Positions 48,904 to 60,130 of a stretch of 64,000 bases of DNA are shown piece after piece. The stretch is taken from positions 24,771,032 to 24,835,031 of the forward strand of contig CM038909.1 in the NCBI GenBank assembly GCA_021904315.1, in the 5' to 3' direction. Source of the DNA: Sphagnum magellanicum. Lineage: Eukaryota; Streptophyta; Sphagnopsida; Sphagnales; Sphagnaceae. The position numbers and the translations under genes are program-made. The notes beneath the pieces were generated by a model. That model did no database searches. It saw only the letters and a program-made list of their open reading frames with translations, and was not told the DNA's origin. Positions within the stretch are counted from its first letter, which is position 1. Each line of letters opens with the position of its first letter.

Positions 48904-50939
48904 AAGGCATGGGTGTAATAAAATGAAACATGTAATCAAAATAACATGTAGTCAAAGGAGTTATGCAATGGCAAAATTTGGAAAAAAATAATTACATAAG
49001 TAGGTAGTAAGTAAGGTAGGTACATAAGTAAATAAATAGATTATTATTATTTTATATTTTAATTATTTGGGTACGTTTATTATACTTAATTAAGGTAGGG
49101 TAATTATTAGTTAGGCAAGGGGATTAGGTCAATAATTAGTTAATTAATTTCATTGATTATTCCTACAAGTAAAGTAAGTAGTTAGGTAATGTTTAAAAGG
49201 ATAATTAGTTTGTCAGGTAGGATAAGTCACTATTAGCCTTGTCAAAGTAAGGTAAGGTATGTAAATAAATAAATAAATAATATCTTATGCATTAATTATT
49301 TGAATAGGTTTAAAATTAAACTTTAGTAGGGTAGGGTAAGTAATATTTAGATAATGTGTCTAGGTAAATAAATAAAACATTTTTTGTATTAATTATTGAC
49401 TCAAATGTGGTAGGTAGTTATGTATAAATAGGGAAGGAAAATTATATAGCTAGTGAGGATAAATAAAATTAAGTCAATCCCAATAAAGTTGGGTACTTAG
49501 TTAAGTAAGTTAGATTAGGTTACGGGAAGCTAGGTAAATAAATAAATAAATAAAGAGTTTATTCATTAATTATTTGTAAAGATCTAATAAGGGTTAGGTG
49601 TGATAAGGTAACTATTATATAGATAACGGGGACAGGTAAGTTGATAAGTTATTGTTATTTTTCCTTAAATACTAGAGCAAGAAAAATAAGTAGATAGGTA
49701 TAACATGGAAGGGTATATAACCAGTTAACTACGTTGATCCATGTAAGGTACATGTTAATTAACTATTAGGGTGGGTTAATGTAGGGTAAAATGGGTAGGT
49801 AAGTAAATAAATATTAATATAATTTTAGGAAATTAATTTAAAGAAAAATTTGATTGTAAACTGTAAAAAATAAAGTTTACATAAAGTAAGACAAATTAGG
49901 TTGTAAATAGTTATATAACTAGGTAGGTAAGTGTATAAGAACCTAGTAGTAAGTGGGTTCATTCAGGGTTGGACAAGACTAAAAATAACAAGTTTAGATT
50001 TTTGTAGTGTTTTAATATATTGAAACTATGGTTTATTGTTGTGATCCTAAAATTGAAAGATTGAAAGAACAAGCTTTTAAAAAACTCTAATCATCATTGG
50101 ATGTTGTATAAAAGTCGTTTTGAATCCTTAACTATCATAATTACAATTTTTCAAAAAAAGTGCTATAAATAATGCATAAAATAATGCAACTGATTTCAAA
50201 AAAAAATACAGGAAAAAAATGTATCTCTTTCTGCAACTACGTATTCACTAGGTCAATTTGATGAAAAAATAAATAAGTCAAAAATTTCAAAGTCTTCAAA
50301 TTCTAAAGTAATGGGTTGTAAGGGAAATGATTATTTTATTCAATCATTTGCATAGTCATTTAAATTCATTTGGTCTTGAATTTTTATTACTAGATGGAGG
50401 TCACATGCGCAAGAAATAATCATGTTAAAAACCATGTTTAATTGATTTTAGAAGTTCATTTTGGCGTTTCTATGTTTTTGCTTATAAACTAAAATATTCA
50501 TGCACAATTATGTATGCATGTGAAAAATCACCACCACCACATGAATTATCTTATTTTCAACTATTCAATTTTTCTCACTTACATTTGTTTCATGAAAATG
50601 TAATTTGTAAAAAGTGGCCCTAAGAAAGTTCTATGGTTTTTTTTCCTTTTTTTGGTACCCCAAGCTTGAATAGACCCAAGTATGCAAATACTTAATGGGT
50701 AGGTGTATTGTAAGTCGGTAAATAGGAAGGTATGCCTATATAGTTTCAAATCAAATGCATGTATTTTTTTGAGTTTTTGATAGGTTGGAAGATAGGTTGT
50801 ACATAGGGATGATGTAAATCAAAGAAAGGAAGGTACTTTGTATGAAACTAAATAAGTTGCATGTAGGTAATGAATATAAATTATATCTCTAAATATAGAA
50901 GTTAAATGAAATTAAGATGGAACATAAAATCAACATAAA
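48904..50939. repeat. Degenerate TAGG/TAAG/TAAA tetranucleotide block and AT-rich spacer
   Basis: From about 48990 to 49970 the plus strand is full of GGTA, AGTA and AATA tetranucleotides (for example GTAGGTAAGTAAATAAATA) without a longer period. A weaker patch lies at about 50690-50880. It is the strand complement of the CTAC tracts inside A and B, and it ends where copy C begins just past its own CTAC position. No gene seen. Confidence 0.7.
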
Positions 50940-53900
50940 CTTGCTCACAATTACCAACCTACCTTGCAATAACTTCATTCATATACATATTGCATTTTCT
51001 AAGTTTGTCTATATGCACTTCCAAGCTACATTCTACCTCCTCCATCACTTCACTTCACTTCCAAAGGAACACATGCACCTTCACTTCATTTTCAAGTATG
51101 TCTAGCTTGAAGTTCATCATCACTTTTTTTTGGTGTTTTTTCAAGCCTTTGTGCAAAACTTTAAAACAACCTAAAGCTTCCTCTTTGGCTTGCCCTTGTG
51201 TAAGTCATATGAGTTTCAAAGAACATTTAAAGGTACCTAGTAAGCACCCTTCCATCGTAGGGTCCATTAAAGGTAAGCTTGTGGTGACCTTTTTGTTTTT
51301 TTAAAACTTGAAAGGTCATTGTTTTGTGTTTGTTTTCTTTGTTGCAAGTGTGGTGGCAACTCCTCAAAGCTTGTCATCATCATTCTTTGTTTTTTTTTAA
51401 TAAATTGTTTCAACATCATCGAGGTTTTTTATTTGGTTGTGCTACAAGGGTAACAATGAGTTTCAAGCTTGTTATGATTTTATTTTATTTTTTGCTTAGA
51501 AGCATGGTTGTAATTAACTCTAAACTAATCATTATATCATATTTTGTTTATAATGTGTTACAAATGTGATGGCAAGTTTTAAACTTCACATTGTTATGTT
51601 TTTCATTTTTGGTTGTTTTATTGTTGTGAGCACAACATCAACAAGCTCTAAGCTCATCATCATCAATACTCCCAAGTGAGAAACACTTTGGGAGTTGTAG
51701 TTCTATAAGACTCCTAAATTTTTAAAACAAAAGTTTAAATGACATATGATGTCCAAATTAGACCCTCAATATGCCATTGGAAATGTTGTGAAAAATAATT
51801 GTCAAAAGTGGGTTCACGTTTTTCATTTGGATTAAATCACCTTTTAATTGAACATGTGATATGAAATTGGAAAGTCTCTTCAAACGCTATAACTTTCCTT
51901 TGAATGTTTTTCAATTAAAGCTTGTATGTAAGGATCATGAACCCATAAAGTCGTGAAATTAATAACTTGCCAAAATCAAGAATTTTCTAATCCGCCTTTT
52001 GGGAGTTTAGGATTTTCAGATATTCTTACCATTTTGAGGCACCCCCTAATCCCATAGTATCTAATATAGGAAAAAAAATGGTGGTTCCTCTCCAAGTCTA
52101 AGTTGTGGTGTGTTTTACGGAAATTTTCGTTCACCCATCTTTCATATAGTCACCATTTCAATTCCAACTTGGACTAATTTTTATTTTTTTTGGCATTCTA
52201 AATTAAATATGGGAATTAACATTATTTTCACCCCACATGCTATAACCTAAATAAATTCTATGGATTTGAAAATGGAAACATAAATAAATCTAGGCCCCAA
52301 CCAGCAAATATGTTCCCTTGTGTGTATCACTAATAAGCGTTAATAGGGACCAATTTTTTAAAAATGTACCAAAATCTTGTCACCATGTTCAATCTTTTTT
52401 ACCCGGTCATTTTTATCATGTAAAGACACATTTTTGGAAGATTATGATGGAATCTAATATTGTAGTGGTCTAAAATATGGTACTTATGAAATATTTGACA
52501 CTTTTTTTTTCATTATTTTTTATGGGGATCAAAATATTGGGTAAAAAACGACTACATTAAGGACTAGGTCCTTTTCATCGTGGGTGGTGCACCTTAATGG
52601 ATTTTGACCAACCAATTATTAATTTTTTCATCCACCAATGGAGTCTATTCCACCCCAACAATAATACATGTCTTATTCTTAAGTTAAAATTTAATAGAAT
52701 ATTTATTCGTGTGGCATATGTTTTGGGTTTAAAGAGGACATGTAAAAACTAGATTTTTTTTATGGGCTTTGAGCAATGACTATCAAGTTGAAACTTTTTA
52801 AGGTGTCACCATTACCAACAATTTAATATTCCAAATACAGGAAAAACAAGGATTGTGATGTTAGACATTTTTTATAAAAAAATTCAAGTAGACCAATTTG
52901 CAAACCTTAGGTTATAGAGGATGTTGATGTTCACCGAACTTCAAACAAACAATTGTTTCTTAAGTTTGATGTTATCCTTTTTGGGACTTGGAATGGAGTT
53001 GCATAATTTCCTACATAAAAAGTTTTGAAAATTGATGTGCTGCATAATAGGGAAAAGTGTATACCCATATTTATGTGTGTTGCATATTAGCCTTCTTCGA
53101 TAGTGAATATCATCTTGTCATAATTATAGGGGGTATACATGATTAATTAATGTGCATTCAACTATAGTCAATCACTAGCTTGAATAGAACATTGGACACG
53201 ATTCCAATCGTATTTTAATCAATTGGACTTCTATGCCTTGGATTTCTATAAGTTGGGCAAAATGAACACGAATCTTTTCTAGAAATTTTCCATTGTGGTG
53301 TAGTCATGATCCCACACCAATTCAATTCTAAATTGACAAGAAATTCAACTTGTTGAACAGTCAAAATGGAATTGTTTGGTTTTTTAAACATTTAACTCAA
53401 ACTAATTTTAAAACTCCAAAATTTTATCCTCCATCAAGGCTCTTTGTCTAGGTCCTTTTCGATTCCAATGAATTTTTTTTTTTCTTTCACAAAACACTTA
53501 AACTCCACCAACAAAGGGAAAAAGTTGAGTTGTTGAGTTTTTGGGGTGGTAGTTGCTCCATTTGAACCATAAACCACATGGGCTAGAGTGAACCAACACC
53601 CATTAGCACACCATCCACTAAATGCCCATTTATGATTCAATTGAAATGAATTTCAACAATTCAATCAACATTTGATTTCACCTTGGCCACTCATTATCCC
53701 ATTGCAATTCATCCATGCATTCCAAAATTGTTCATACATCCATTGAATATCATGTGTGAATTTTCAGTGGATGAATATTACATGAACTTTCCATTCACAA
53801 GTTTTTGTGGATGAAATTTCAAGGATGAATGACAAATTTGCATGGATGATGAAATTCACTTGATGAAATAAATTTTAGATCGATGAAATGTCATTAAAAG

Positions 53901-54198
53901 TTCTATGTCATTGATGAAATGTAATTCATTCACAATTTGATTTCATCTTTTATGATTCATCCAATTTTTGTGGATGATGAAATTCACTTGATGAAATAAA
54001 GTTTAGATCCGTGAAATCTCATTAAAAGTTTTATGTTACTGATGAAATATAATTCATTCACAATTTGATTTCATCCATTATGATTCATCCAAATTCCCTG
54101 GATGATGAAATTCACTTGATGAAATAAAGTTCAGATGCATGAAATGTCATTAAAAATTTTATATCATTGATGAAAAGTAACCCATTCACAATTTGATT
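50940..54198 (+). repeat. Large repeat family, copy C
   Basis: Matches B from 31626 and A from about 19065. It starts at TTGCTCACAATTACCAACC, immediately after the position of the CTAC tract. It lacks about 230 bp (B 32096-32322) and about 90 bp (B 32736-32826) but keeps the 1.15 kb that B has lost. It ends in the satellite array against the 3' end of HNL3. Confidence 0.88.
53740..54198. repeat. 127-bp satellite-like repeat in copy C
   Basis: Same units as at 22301-22685 and 33601-34075. The array runs into HNL3, whose last codons (encoding LMNMNG and the TGA) lie in satellite-like sequence. Confidence 0.8.
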
Positions 54199-56376
54199 TC
54201 ATCCATTCATATTCATCAAATCCCATGGAGAAAGATATTGGATGTCAAACTTCCTCCATATTGACGACTTTTCACAATTTGTCCTGCAAAAGTCTTGAAG
54301 TGTTCGATCGCAGTCTGCCACAATCAACTTCCTCAAGCTAGTCAGGAGCTCCAAAGAGCGAGGCAAGGTTCGAAGAGATTCACAGGCACTGAAATCTAGT
54401 GTTTGCAGTTTAGGCAGAGCACCTTCATCCACTTCTGGAAATTCAAGAAGCGTCGTCCACACATGTAGTTTAAATGTTATCAGAGCTGGAAAAGCACCAC
54501 AACATGTGAAGGACCTTGGAAGATATTCCAAACCTCTGATGTCGCATAAATAAAGTTTTTGAAGTTGTATGAGCCAATATGGCATCTCAGCTGGGATGGT
54601 TTTGAGGTTCAGGTATAACCCTAGAACCTTAAGCTTTGTAAGTGCAGATATATTGTGAGGCAGCTCCACCCTTGGACCTTCTTCTCCAGAAATGGTAAGT
54701 TCTGTGAGAACAACCAACCCACATATGTCTTCCAACGAAGCTCCGATGGTTGGATATACATCACCCAAAGCTTCTGCTCTTGCCATGCCTGATGATGTAT
54801 GTTCAGCCCATGTCAACCCCACACAATCTCCTGTGTATAATATTTGCAATGATGTGAGGCCAACCACTCCAGAAGGGAGATAATTCAACATCTGGCACCC
54901 ATCTAGATTTAGACGTTTCAGCGCATGTAGTTTCCCTACTGCGTCTGGTAAACTCTGTAGATTACGACAATCAGTGAGGTCAAGACAAACCAAATCCTTA
55001 AGATCACCAAGTTCCTCAGGTAGATTCCAAAACTCTCCCCAACTTAGATCCAGAACCCTCAGTTTTGGAAAATTGCTCAAGAAACTTTCTGGTACAAACC
55101 GTATTGGATTTTGACCAAGTACTAGAGACACCAATTCAGGTGCATCAAAACTCCCAGGAAGTGTCTTCAACTTGTTCCTCCTCAATGATAGTCTCAGAGC
55201 TTTGGATATTGCTTTCCACTCTCGGGGGATTTCTTCCAAATTTTGACCTGCTCGATAAAGATAAAGCTGTTTTGCAGGGGGTGTGCCACTGTCATTTTCC
55301 AGTATGTAGAAAGCCAAATCTCTCATCACATCATGTACCGTGAACCCCAGATCTTCGTTTTCACATGAGACCTCTGCATCTGACTCAATGAATGATCGCC
55401 TCCACAACTTATCTAACAAGGAAAATGCATCCGCTGTTGGATCATCTCCACCATTTCCAGGAACCAACCCCTCCCCTCTCCAATCCCACAAAATCTGAAC
55501 AAAAGAAATCTTATAATCTTCAGGAAATCCTGCAAAGTAAAGAAAACAGTCCTTCAAGCGCCAATCATCCTCCAACAGAAGATCATACCCAAGCTTCAAA
55601 CGCTCATACAAATCCTCTTCAACAGTCCTCTCTTGCATGCGCGATTCCCTTAGCTTCTTCAGTAGTGGCTCGCATTGATGTTCAGGTGAGGTCTTTCCAA
55701 ACATTGCTCTGCCTATAACCTTCAGAGCTAATGGAAGACCTTGACACTCCTCAGCCATGGACTGTGCCAATGCCTTTAATTCACACGGAACATTGGATGG
55801 TGGTCTGAATGCATGCACACAAAAAAGGCTCCAACCATCCTCCTTTGAAAGAGGACTCATATGCTCTTGGTTTATGTGTGGACTTGCTCTTTCCAATAAA
55901 GACTGGTTTCTAGTAGTCAACAATGTGACACTTCCATCTCCCTTGGCTAAGTCAAGTGAATCAAATGCTTTCTCTTTCCAAACATCATCCAAAACCAGGA
56001 ACACTCTTTTCCCTCTAAACTGAGAGTGTAATTTGAGCTTGTAATCCTCTGCGTTTGCATTTGATTCTGGTTTGATACCCAGTTCTTCACTCAGCCTCCG
56101 ATATAAGGCCATTATGTTAGGAGTTTGCCCCACAGTGACCCAAATGAACATTGCTCCTTGAAAATGGCCATGTACCTTTGGGCTCCCATACACTCTTTGA
56201 AGAAGAAGAGTTTTCCCAACTCCACCCATGCCGCATACTCCCACATAGCGAGGAGCTGCATTCCTTCCTTCTGAGGTGTCCAACATTTCTACCCTCTCCA
56301 CATAGCTCTCCAGACCAAATGTTGATTGAGGCAAGTCATGAACCTCTTGTAAAGCTTGATCACATTCTCTTGCCAC
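54199..56376 (-). CDS. HNL3 NB-ARC-LRR exon (exon 5)
   Basis: A 725-residue exon. The NB-ARC domain reads P-loop GMGGVGKT with Lys340, RNBS-A FIWVTV, kinase-2 LVLDDVW (412-418, Asp pair intact, final Trp as in non-TIR NLRs), RNBS-B TLLTTRN, GLPLAL (498-503), RNBS-D CFLYFAGFPED and VHD (632-634) at the MHD position. LRRs run from about residue 660 to 985 with LxxLxLxxCxxLxxLP spacing (for example LVCLDLTDCRNLQSLP). All motifs needed for nucleotide binding are present. The tail SPWDLMNMNG differs from HNL1 and HNL2 and is partly encoded by the adjoining satellite repeat. A premature alternative reading would start at the ATG at 56391, five codons before the acceptor. Confidence 0.9.
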   Translation of the reverse strand: MARECDQALQEVHDLPQSTFGLESYVERVEMLDTSEGRNAAPRYVGVCGMGGVGKTLLLQRVYGSPKVHGHFQGAMFIWVTVGQTPNIMALYRRLSEELGIKPESNANAEDYKLKLHSQFRGKRVFLVLDDVWKEKAFDSLDLAKGDGSVTLLTTRNQSLLERASPHINQEHMSPLSKEDGWSLFCVHAFRPPSNVPCELKALAQSMAEECQGLPLALKVIGRAMFGKTSPEHQCEPLLKKLRESRMQERTVEEDLYERLKLGYDLLLEDDWRLKDCFLYFAGFPEDYKISFVQILWDWRGEGLVPGNGGDDPTADAFSLLDKLWRRSFIESDAEVSCENEDLGFTVHDVMRDLAFYILENDSGTPPAKQLYLYRAGQNLEEIPREWKAISKALRLSLRRNKLKTLPGSFDAPELVSLVLGQNPIRFVPESFLSNFPKLRVLDLSWGEFWNLPEELGDLKDLVCLDLTDCRNLQSLPDAVGKLHALKRLNLDGCQMLNYLPSGVVGLTSLQILYTGDCVGLTWAEHTSSGMARAEALGDVYPTIGASLEDICGLVVLTELTISGEEGPRVELPHNISALTKLKVLGLYLNLKTIPAEMPYWLIQLQKLYLCDIRGLEYLPRSFTCCGAFPALITFKLHVWTTLLEFPEVDEGALPKLQTLDFSACESLRTLPRSLELLTSLRKLIVADCDRTLQDFCRTNCEKSSIWRKFDIQYLSPWDLMNMNG

Positions 56377-58320
56377 CTTCAGATTCAACATACAACTATC
56401 AAAAGGTTAGCCCATTTGTTGCTCGTAGAAAAAATATTAATACATCATTACTGACTTAAGGTGAATACTCAATGCCAAGGAAATTTGCATGCAGGAATCA
56501 AATTACACAATCATAATTCATCAAAATCTCAAGCATTCTTGCTTACCTCCTAACAGAAAAATTTAATTGCATTTTATATAGTGGGTAATGCTTCAATCTT
56601 AATATCGAAAAAACTAGGTTATTGAAACTCACCTTTGCACAAGTAATGATAAATTGTAGAAGCAACCAATAGCTGGGATGTTCTTTACTTGGAGGCTTGC
56701 ACACCTCCATGTGATCAGCATCCTCAACCATGTAAGAATTATTTCCTGCTGATCGTTGTGCGGAGCCAAAATGCACCAAAATTCCCTAGTCCAGTCATAG
56801 AACCCAAATTGCACATTTCAACACCAAATAACATCAAAGCATCACAGGTGTTTGGTTGGGAAAAAACAATTTCATCCAACACATACGTACCACTTGCTTC
56901 ATTGGCCTGCCCTCACAAAAAGCATATATATTGATGTTATTTTCATTGACAATGTCATCAAAATCCACTGATAACTGTTCCATATCTCGTTGCCAGGGTT
57001 CAATGTTATGCATTATTCCACGATGATGTCTGTTGTTGCATCTCAACAACTTGTTCACATAGACAGCAATATTGCTTGATCCAGCATGTGGAACACCATA
57101 GAAAGCCACCCCTCTCACATTCCTCAAAAACACTTTGCCATTCTGCACTGTAGCTTTGGACCACAAATTGGTACGATTTCGGATGGTTGATTCTCTCTTC
57201 AATTTTACAAGCAAGCTCTTCAACACCAACCCTCCAAAACTATGGCCTATTAACACAATAGGATGATCCCATTCATACCTGCACAAAACATATTCATTTG
57301 CGATGCTGATTTTCAGCAAATACTTAATTGACTTGTACATTTCATATTAGTTAAGTCTATATTATGTGTGACTGAAAATATATCTTGGAGTGCACACCTC
57401 TGACATTATTCAAAAAAACTGTTCCACACTCCAGCACTGTAGCTCTCCTCATGGCATTTTCAGAATTTAGAAAGTCAAAGCCCTTTCCACTTTCAAAACC
57501 AATCTTTTTAACACCAATCTTTCACAACATAGCATATTTTCACAAATAAGGATGATTCCATTCAACCTGCACAATACATTACTGTGCTATGTTCATTTTT
57601 CAGGAAGCATTGCAACACCGTCTATAACTGCCTGATATAGTACCACTGATAAGCATGCAGATTTTCTATACAATTGAGAGATGACCAAATGGTTGGGTTA
57701 CAAATCTTATATCTGAGAGTTTTAGTTGCTCGACATATTTGTGAGTGAAACCACTACATCTGCCCAAGCATGGCATTTTGACAATGAAAGAGAGGTGACT
57801 TTGTACCTAGGATTCATGAGAGTCTGGAATAGGTTATGTGCAATCTCTGATACGTGATGGTGAGGGGAGTTTTCTACATGTGCATTGTATGATAGGGAGA
57901 AAATGCGCACAGCTTCCCCCAAATCAAACGGCAGCCATTCTTGAGGCCAACATACATTATCATGACCTCGTGGTGTCCATGTGCTCCTCCAGGCATCACT
58001 ACTGTCATTTGCAGTGAATTGGAGCCCATGGAACAACACCACATCCAATTCAGTGCTTTGCTTGCCTCCGGAATGCGGCCATAGCTGATGCACTGGCCAA
58101 TCACTCTGCCACAAAAGTTCCACATTCAAAACATTCCACAATAACCAAAGTCCAAATCACAGCACCAATAAGTATCTGAAATTTGCTGAGAGGACAGGCC
58201 ACCAATTGATTTATGAAGGTAATAGAATGGGCGATTCGAACCCAAATGCTTGGAAATAAATTAGTATCACAGAGTGCACCAATCTACAAGGTGAAAGGAA
58301 CTCACAGAACTGGCGGCCAT
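54199..58320 (-). CDS. HNL3: alpha/beta-hydrolase-NB-ARC-LRR immune receptor, intact frame
   Basis: Five exons: 58306-58320, 57807-58105, 56891-57278, 56633-56785 and 54199-56376. They join in frame to 1010 codons plus stop. Donors include GTACGTATGT and GTGAGTTTC; acceptors include TTTTGTGGCAG and GTTTTGTGCAG. Residues 6-285 form the hydrolase: ELDVVLFHGLQF, CWPQEWLP, nucleophile elbow GHSFGG (Ser118), PHAGSS, and DADHMEVCKPPSKEHPSY with likely catalytic His259. This resembles the SERAC1/DUF676-like lipase fold. The receptor part follows from residue 286. The first exon encodes only MAASS and is the least certain piece; the start was chosen because its ATG and GTGAGT donor keep phase and are conserved in HNL1. 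Expected to be a cytoplasmic receptor that senses pathogen effectors; whether the hydrolase is catalytic or only a signalling domain is unknown. Confidence 0.8.
57395..57605 (-). pseudogene. Decayed duplicate of the hydrolase exon inside HNL3 intron 2
   Basis: Lies in the 528-bp intron 57279-57806. Starting at an intact GTGCAG acceptor, the minus strand reads GTTGAATGGAATCATCC, parallel to GTATGAATGGGATCATCC at the true exon start. Further co-linear matches run to the equivalent of FLRNVRGVAF. Its frame and the GHSFGG motif are lost. Mis-splicing to this acceptor would break the protein. Confidence 0.7.
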
Positions 58321-60130
58321 GATGATCAAGATCGCTTATCGGTTATATATCAATCCACGATATGGTAACAGTCATAGATACCATGTGCCTTAGTAGTGTC
58401 ATTAATTGGTAAACTGCCATTCAACCTTTTTTTGAAAGAGCTGAAAGCAATCTAAAAATCCTCAGTGCTGGTATAAGTGGCTCTCATAACATATAAGAGG
58501 AGGGGTGTTGCTCTCAAGAACTAACGGCTTTTCATTCTTCATTGAATTGATAGGTGAAAAACAGCATGTTGGGAGCTGCCATACAAATGGTGGTGTTGCT
58601 CTCAAGCGTCCATTTTCCTTTCATCCACACAAGAAGGGGAGAAAATCCCTGACAAAGTTGTGCAATTACAAAGATCATACCCTGTTGCACATTTGTGAAC
58701 TCTTCTTTCAACACCCAATCAAACAATAGAAAGTCAATTTGTGGCCTCTGTCCCCTAGCCACAGATCAATACACAGTATCACTCCAAAAGTCAGACTCTG
58801 CACATTATTTGGAAAAAACCTGAAGGGTGAGAAAACAATACATAGTATTTTGTTGCGCTGGTTTTTAGGCCTTGAGTGATTGGCTTTGCTGACATGATTA
58901 GTAGACATTTGTTGACTGTTAAACGAATTACTCAGATGTGATCAAAGTTCACAGATCATTAGACCCTAAGCAAGAGATGTTCAGCGAAAAATACCTCAAG
59001 AAACAGAGTCCAGCACCCCAAAATGTTGCATCATCACGAACAATATCTGAAATTCCTGAGTCTGGAACCAGCACAAGAAGGAATAGCCATTAACAGATGA
59101 CACGCTGAAAACTTGCTATTGAATTTCAACAACACCCTAATCTCTTCAAAAAGAAACTCATATGCTAGTACCCCAAAAATTGCACGCATGGAAGGAGGTT
59201 TAGGGTTTAGGAGCAACAACAGGTAGGACTCCGTCGTTCTGGAATGCGATTTCAGGAACTCTCAAAACTAAAACTTCAAGTGACATTGGAGAGCAATTTT
59301 CTGAACTGATCCACCAGATTCCAAGTGTTCAGCAAACAATCAATGCCCAACCAACAAGAAAACATGACGGTAGGAGTCCATCTAGCAGAATATCACCCAT
59401 TGTGGTTTTGTAGATGCCCTAGAAAATAAAGTTGCTTGCAAGCGAGTAGCATACCAGAGAGTTGGTGATCGGCTGCCAGACTGCAGACTCCAGAGTAGTC
59501 AGAGTCGAAAACTAATAGCAAACGTTCAAAACACCGAGAGTTGGGAGCTATCGACGCTATACCGAAAACTGTCGAACCTAGCAATATACCTACCATGTGA
59601 TTTTTCCGTGGATGTTCCCCTTCCAGAAACGACACAACACCGAGACACACATGACTGATCTTCTGTACTCTCCACACCACATTGGACAGTACAGTTCAGT
59701 GAAGCTGCATGAAGCTCGACCACTGATTCTATTATAACCTCCTAGGGGAAACAGTGGTCCAAAACAGCACGACACACGGGACCTCGTCAAACTTCATCAA
59801 ACCCCCAACCTATGTGAATTGTACAAGGAGGTTTACAATATGCAGCAGCAATCGTCACATCTCCGAAACAAGCTCCACAACATGTAGGACAATCCAGCGC
59901 GAAAAAGGAATTGACAGACAGTGGTCGGAGCGAAGAAAAATGTCGGAAGAGAAAAAGAGAAACCAAAAGTTCTCCAAGTTGCAGGTACGCTAGTACCGAG
60001 ACAGAGAGCAATTGCTTGCTGCGCAAGGGAGAAAGGTACATCTAAAAGTCACCTCTTGGGGAGGTGGTAAAGTCAGTCAGCTCATCGAGACGCCGCATTT
60101 CTCCTTCTTCCGTCTCTTGCGGCGTGCTGC
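58321..60130 (-). other. Upstream and probable 5' UTR region of HNL3
   Basis: Counterpart of 38181-40130, GC-richer than the flanks. It contains 127 bp (59596-59722) absent from the HNL1 unit and bounded by ACCA words. No TATA box is present where HNL1 has TATATAAA. Short frames such as minus 59787-60041 are not kept open in the HNL1 unit. Most likely promoter plus spliced leader of HNL3. Confidence 0.4.

Noticed and set aside
58225..58245. T-arm-like GGGTTCGAATCG on the minus strand
   Set aside because: No anticodon arm or acceptor stem could be built around it, and the HNL1 counterpart reads GGGTTTGAATCG. It lies within intron 1 of HNL3.
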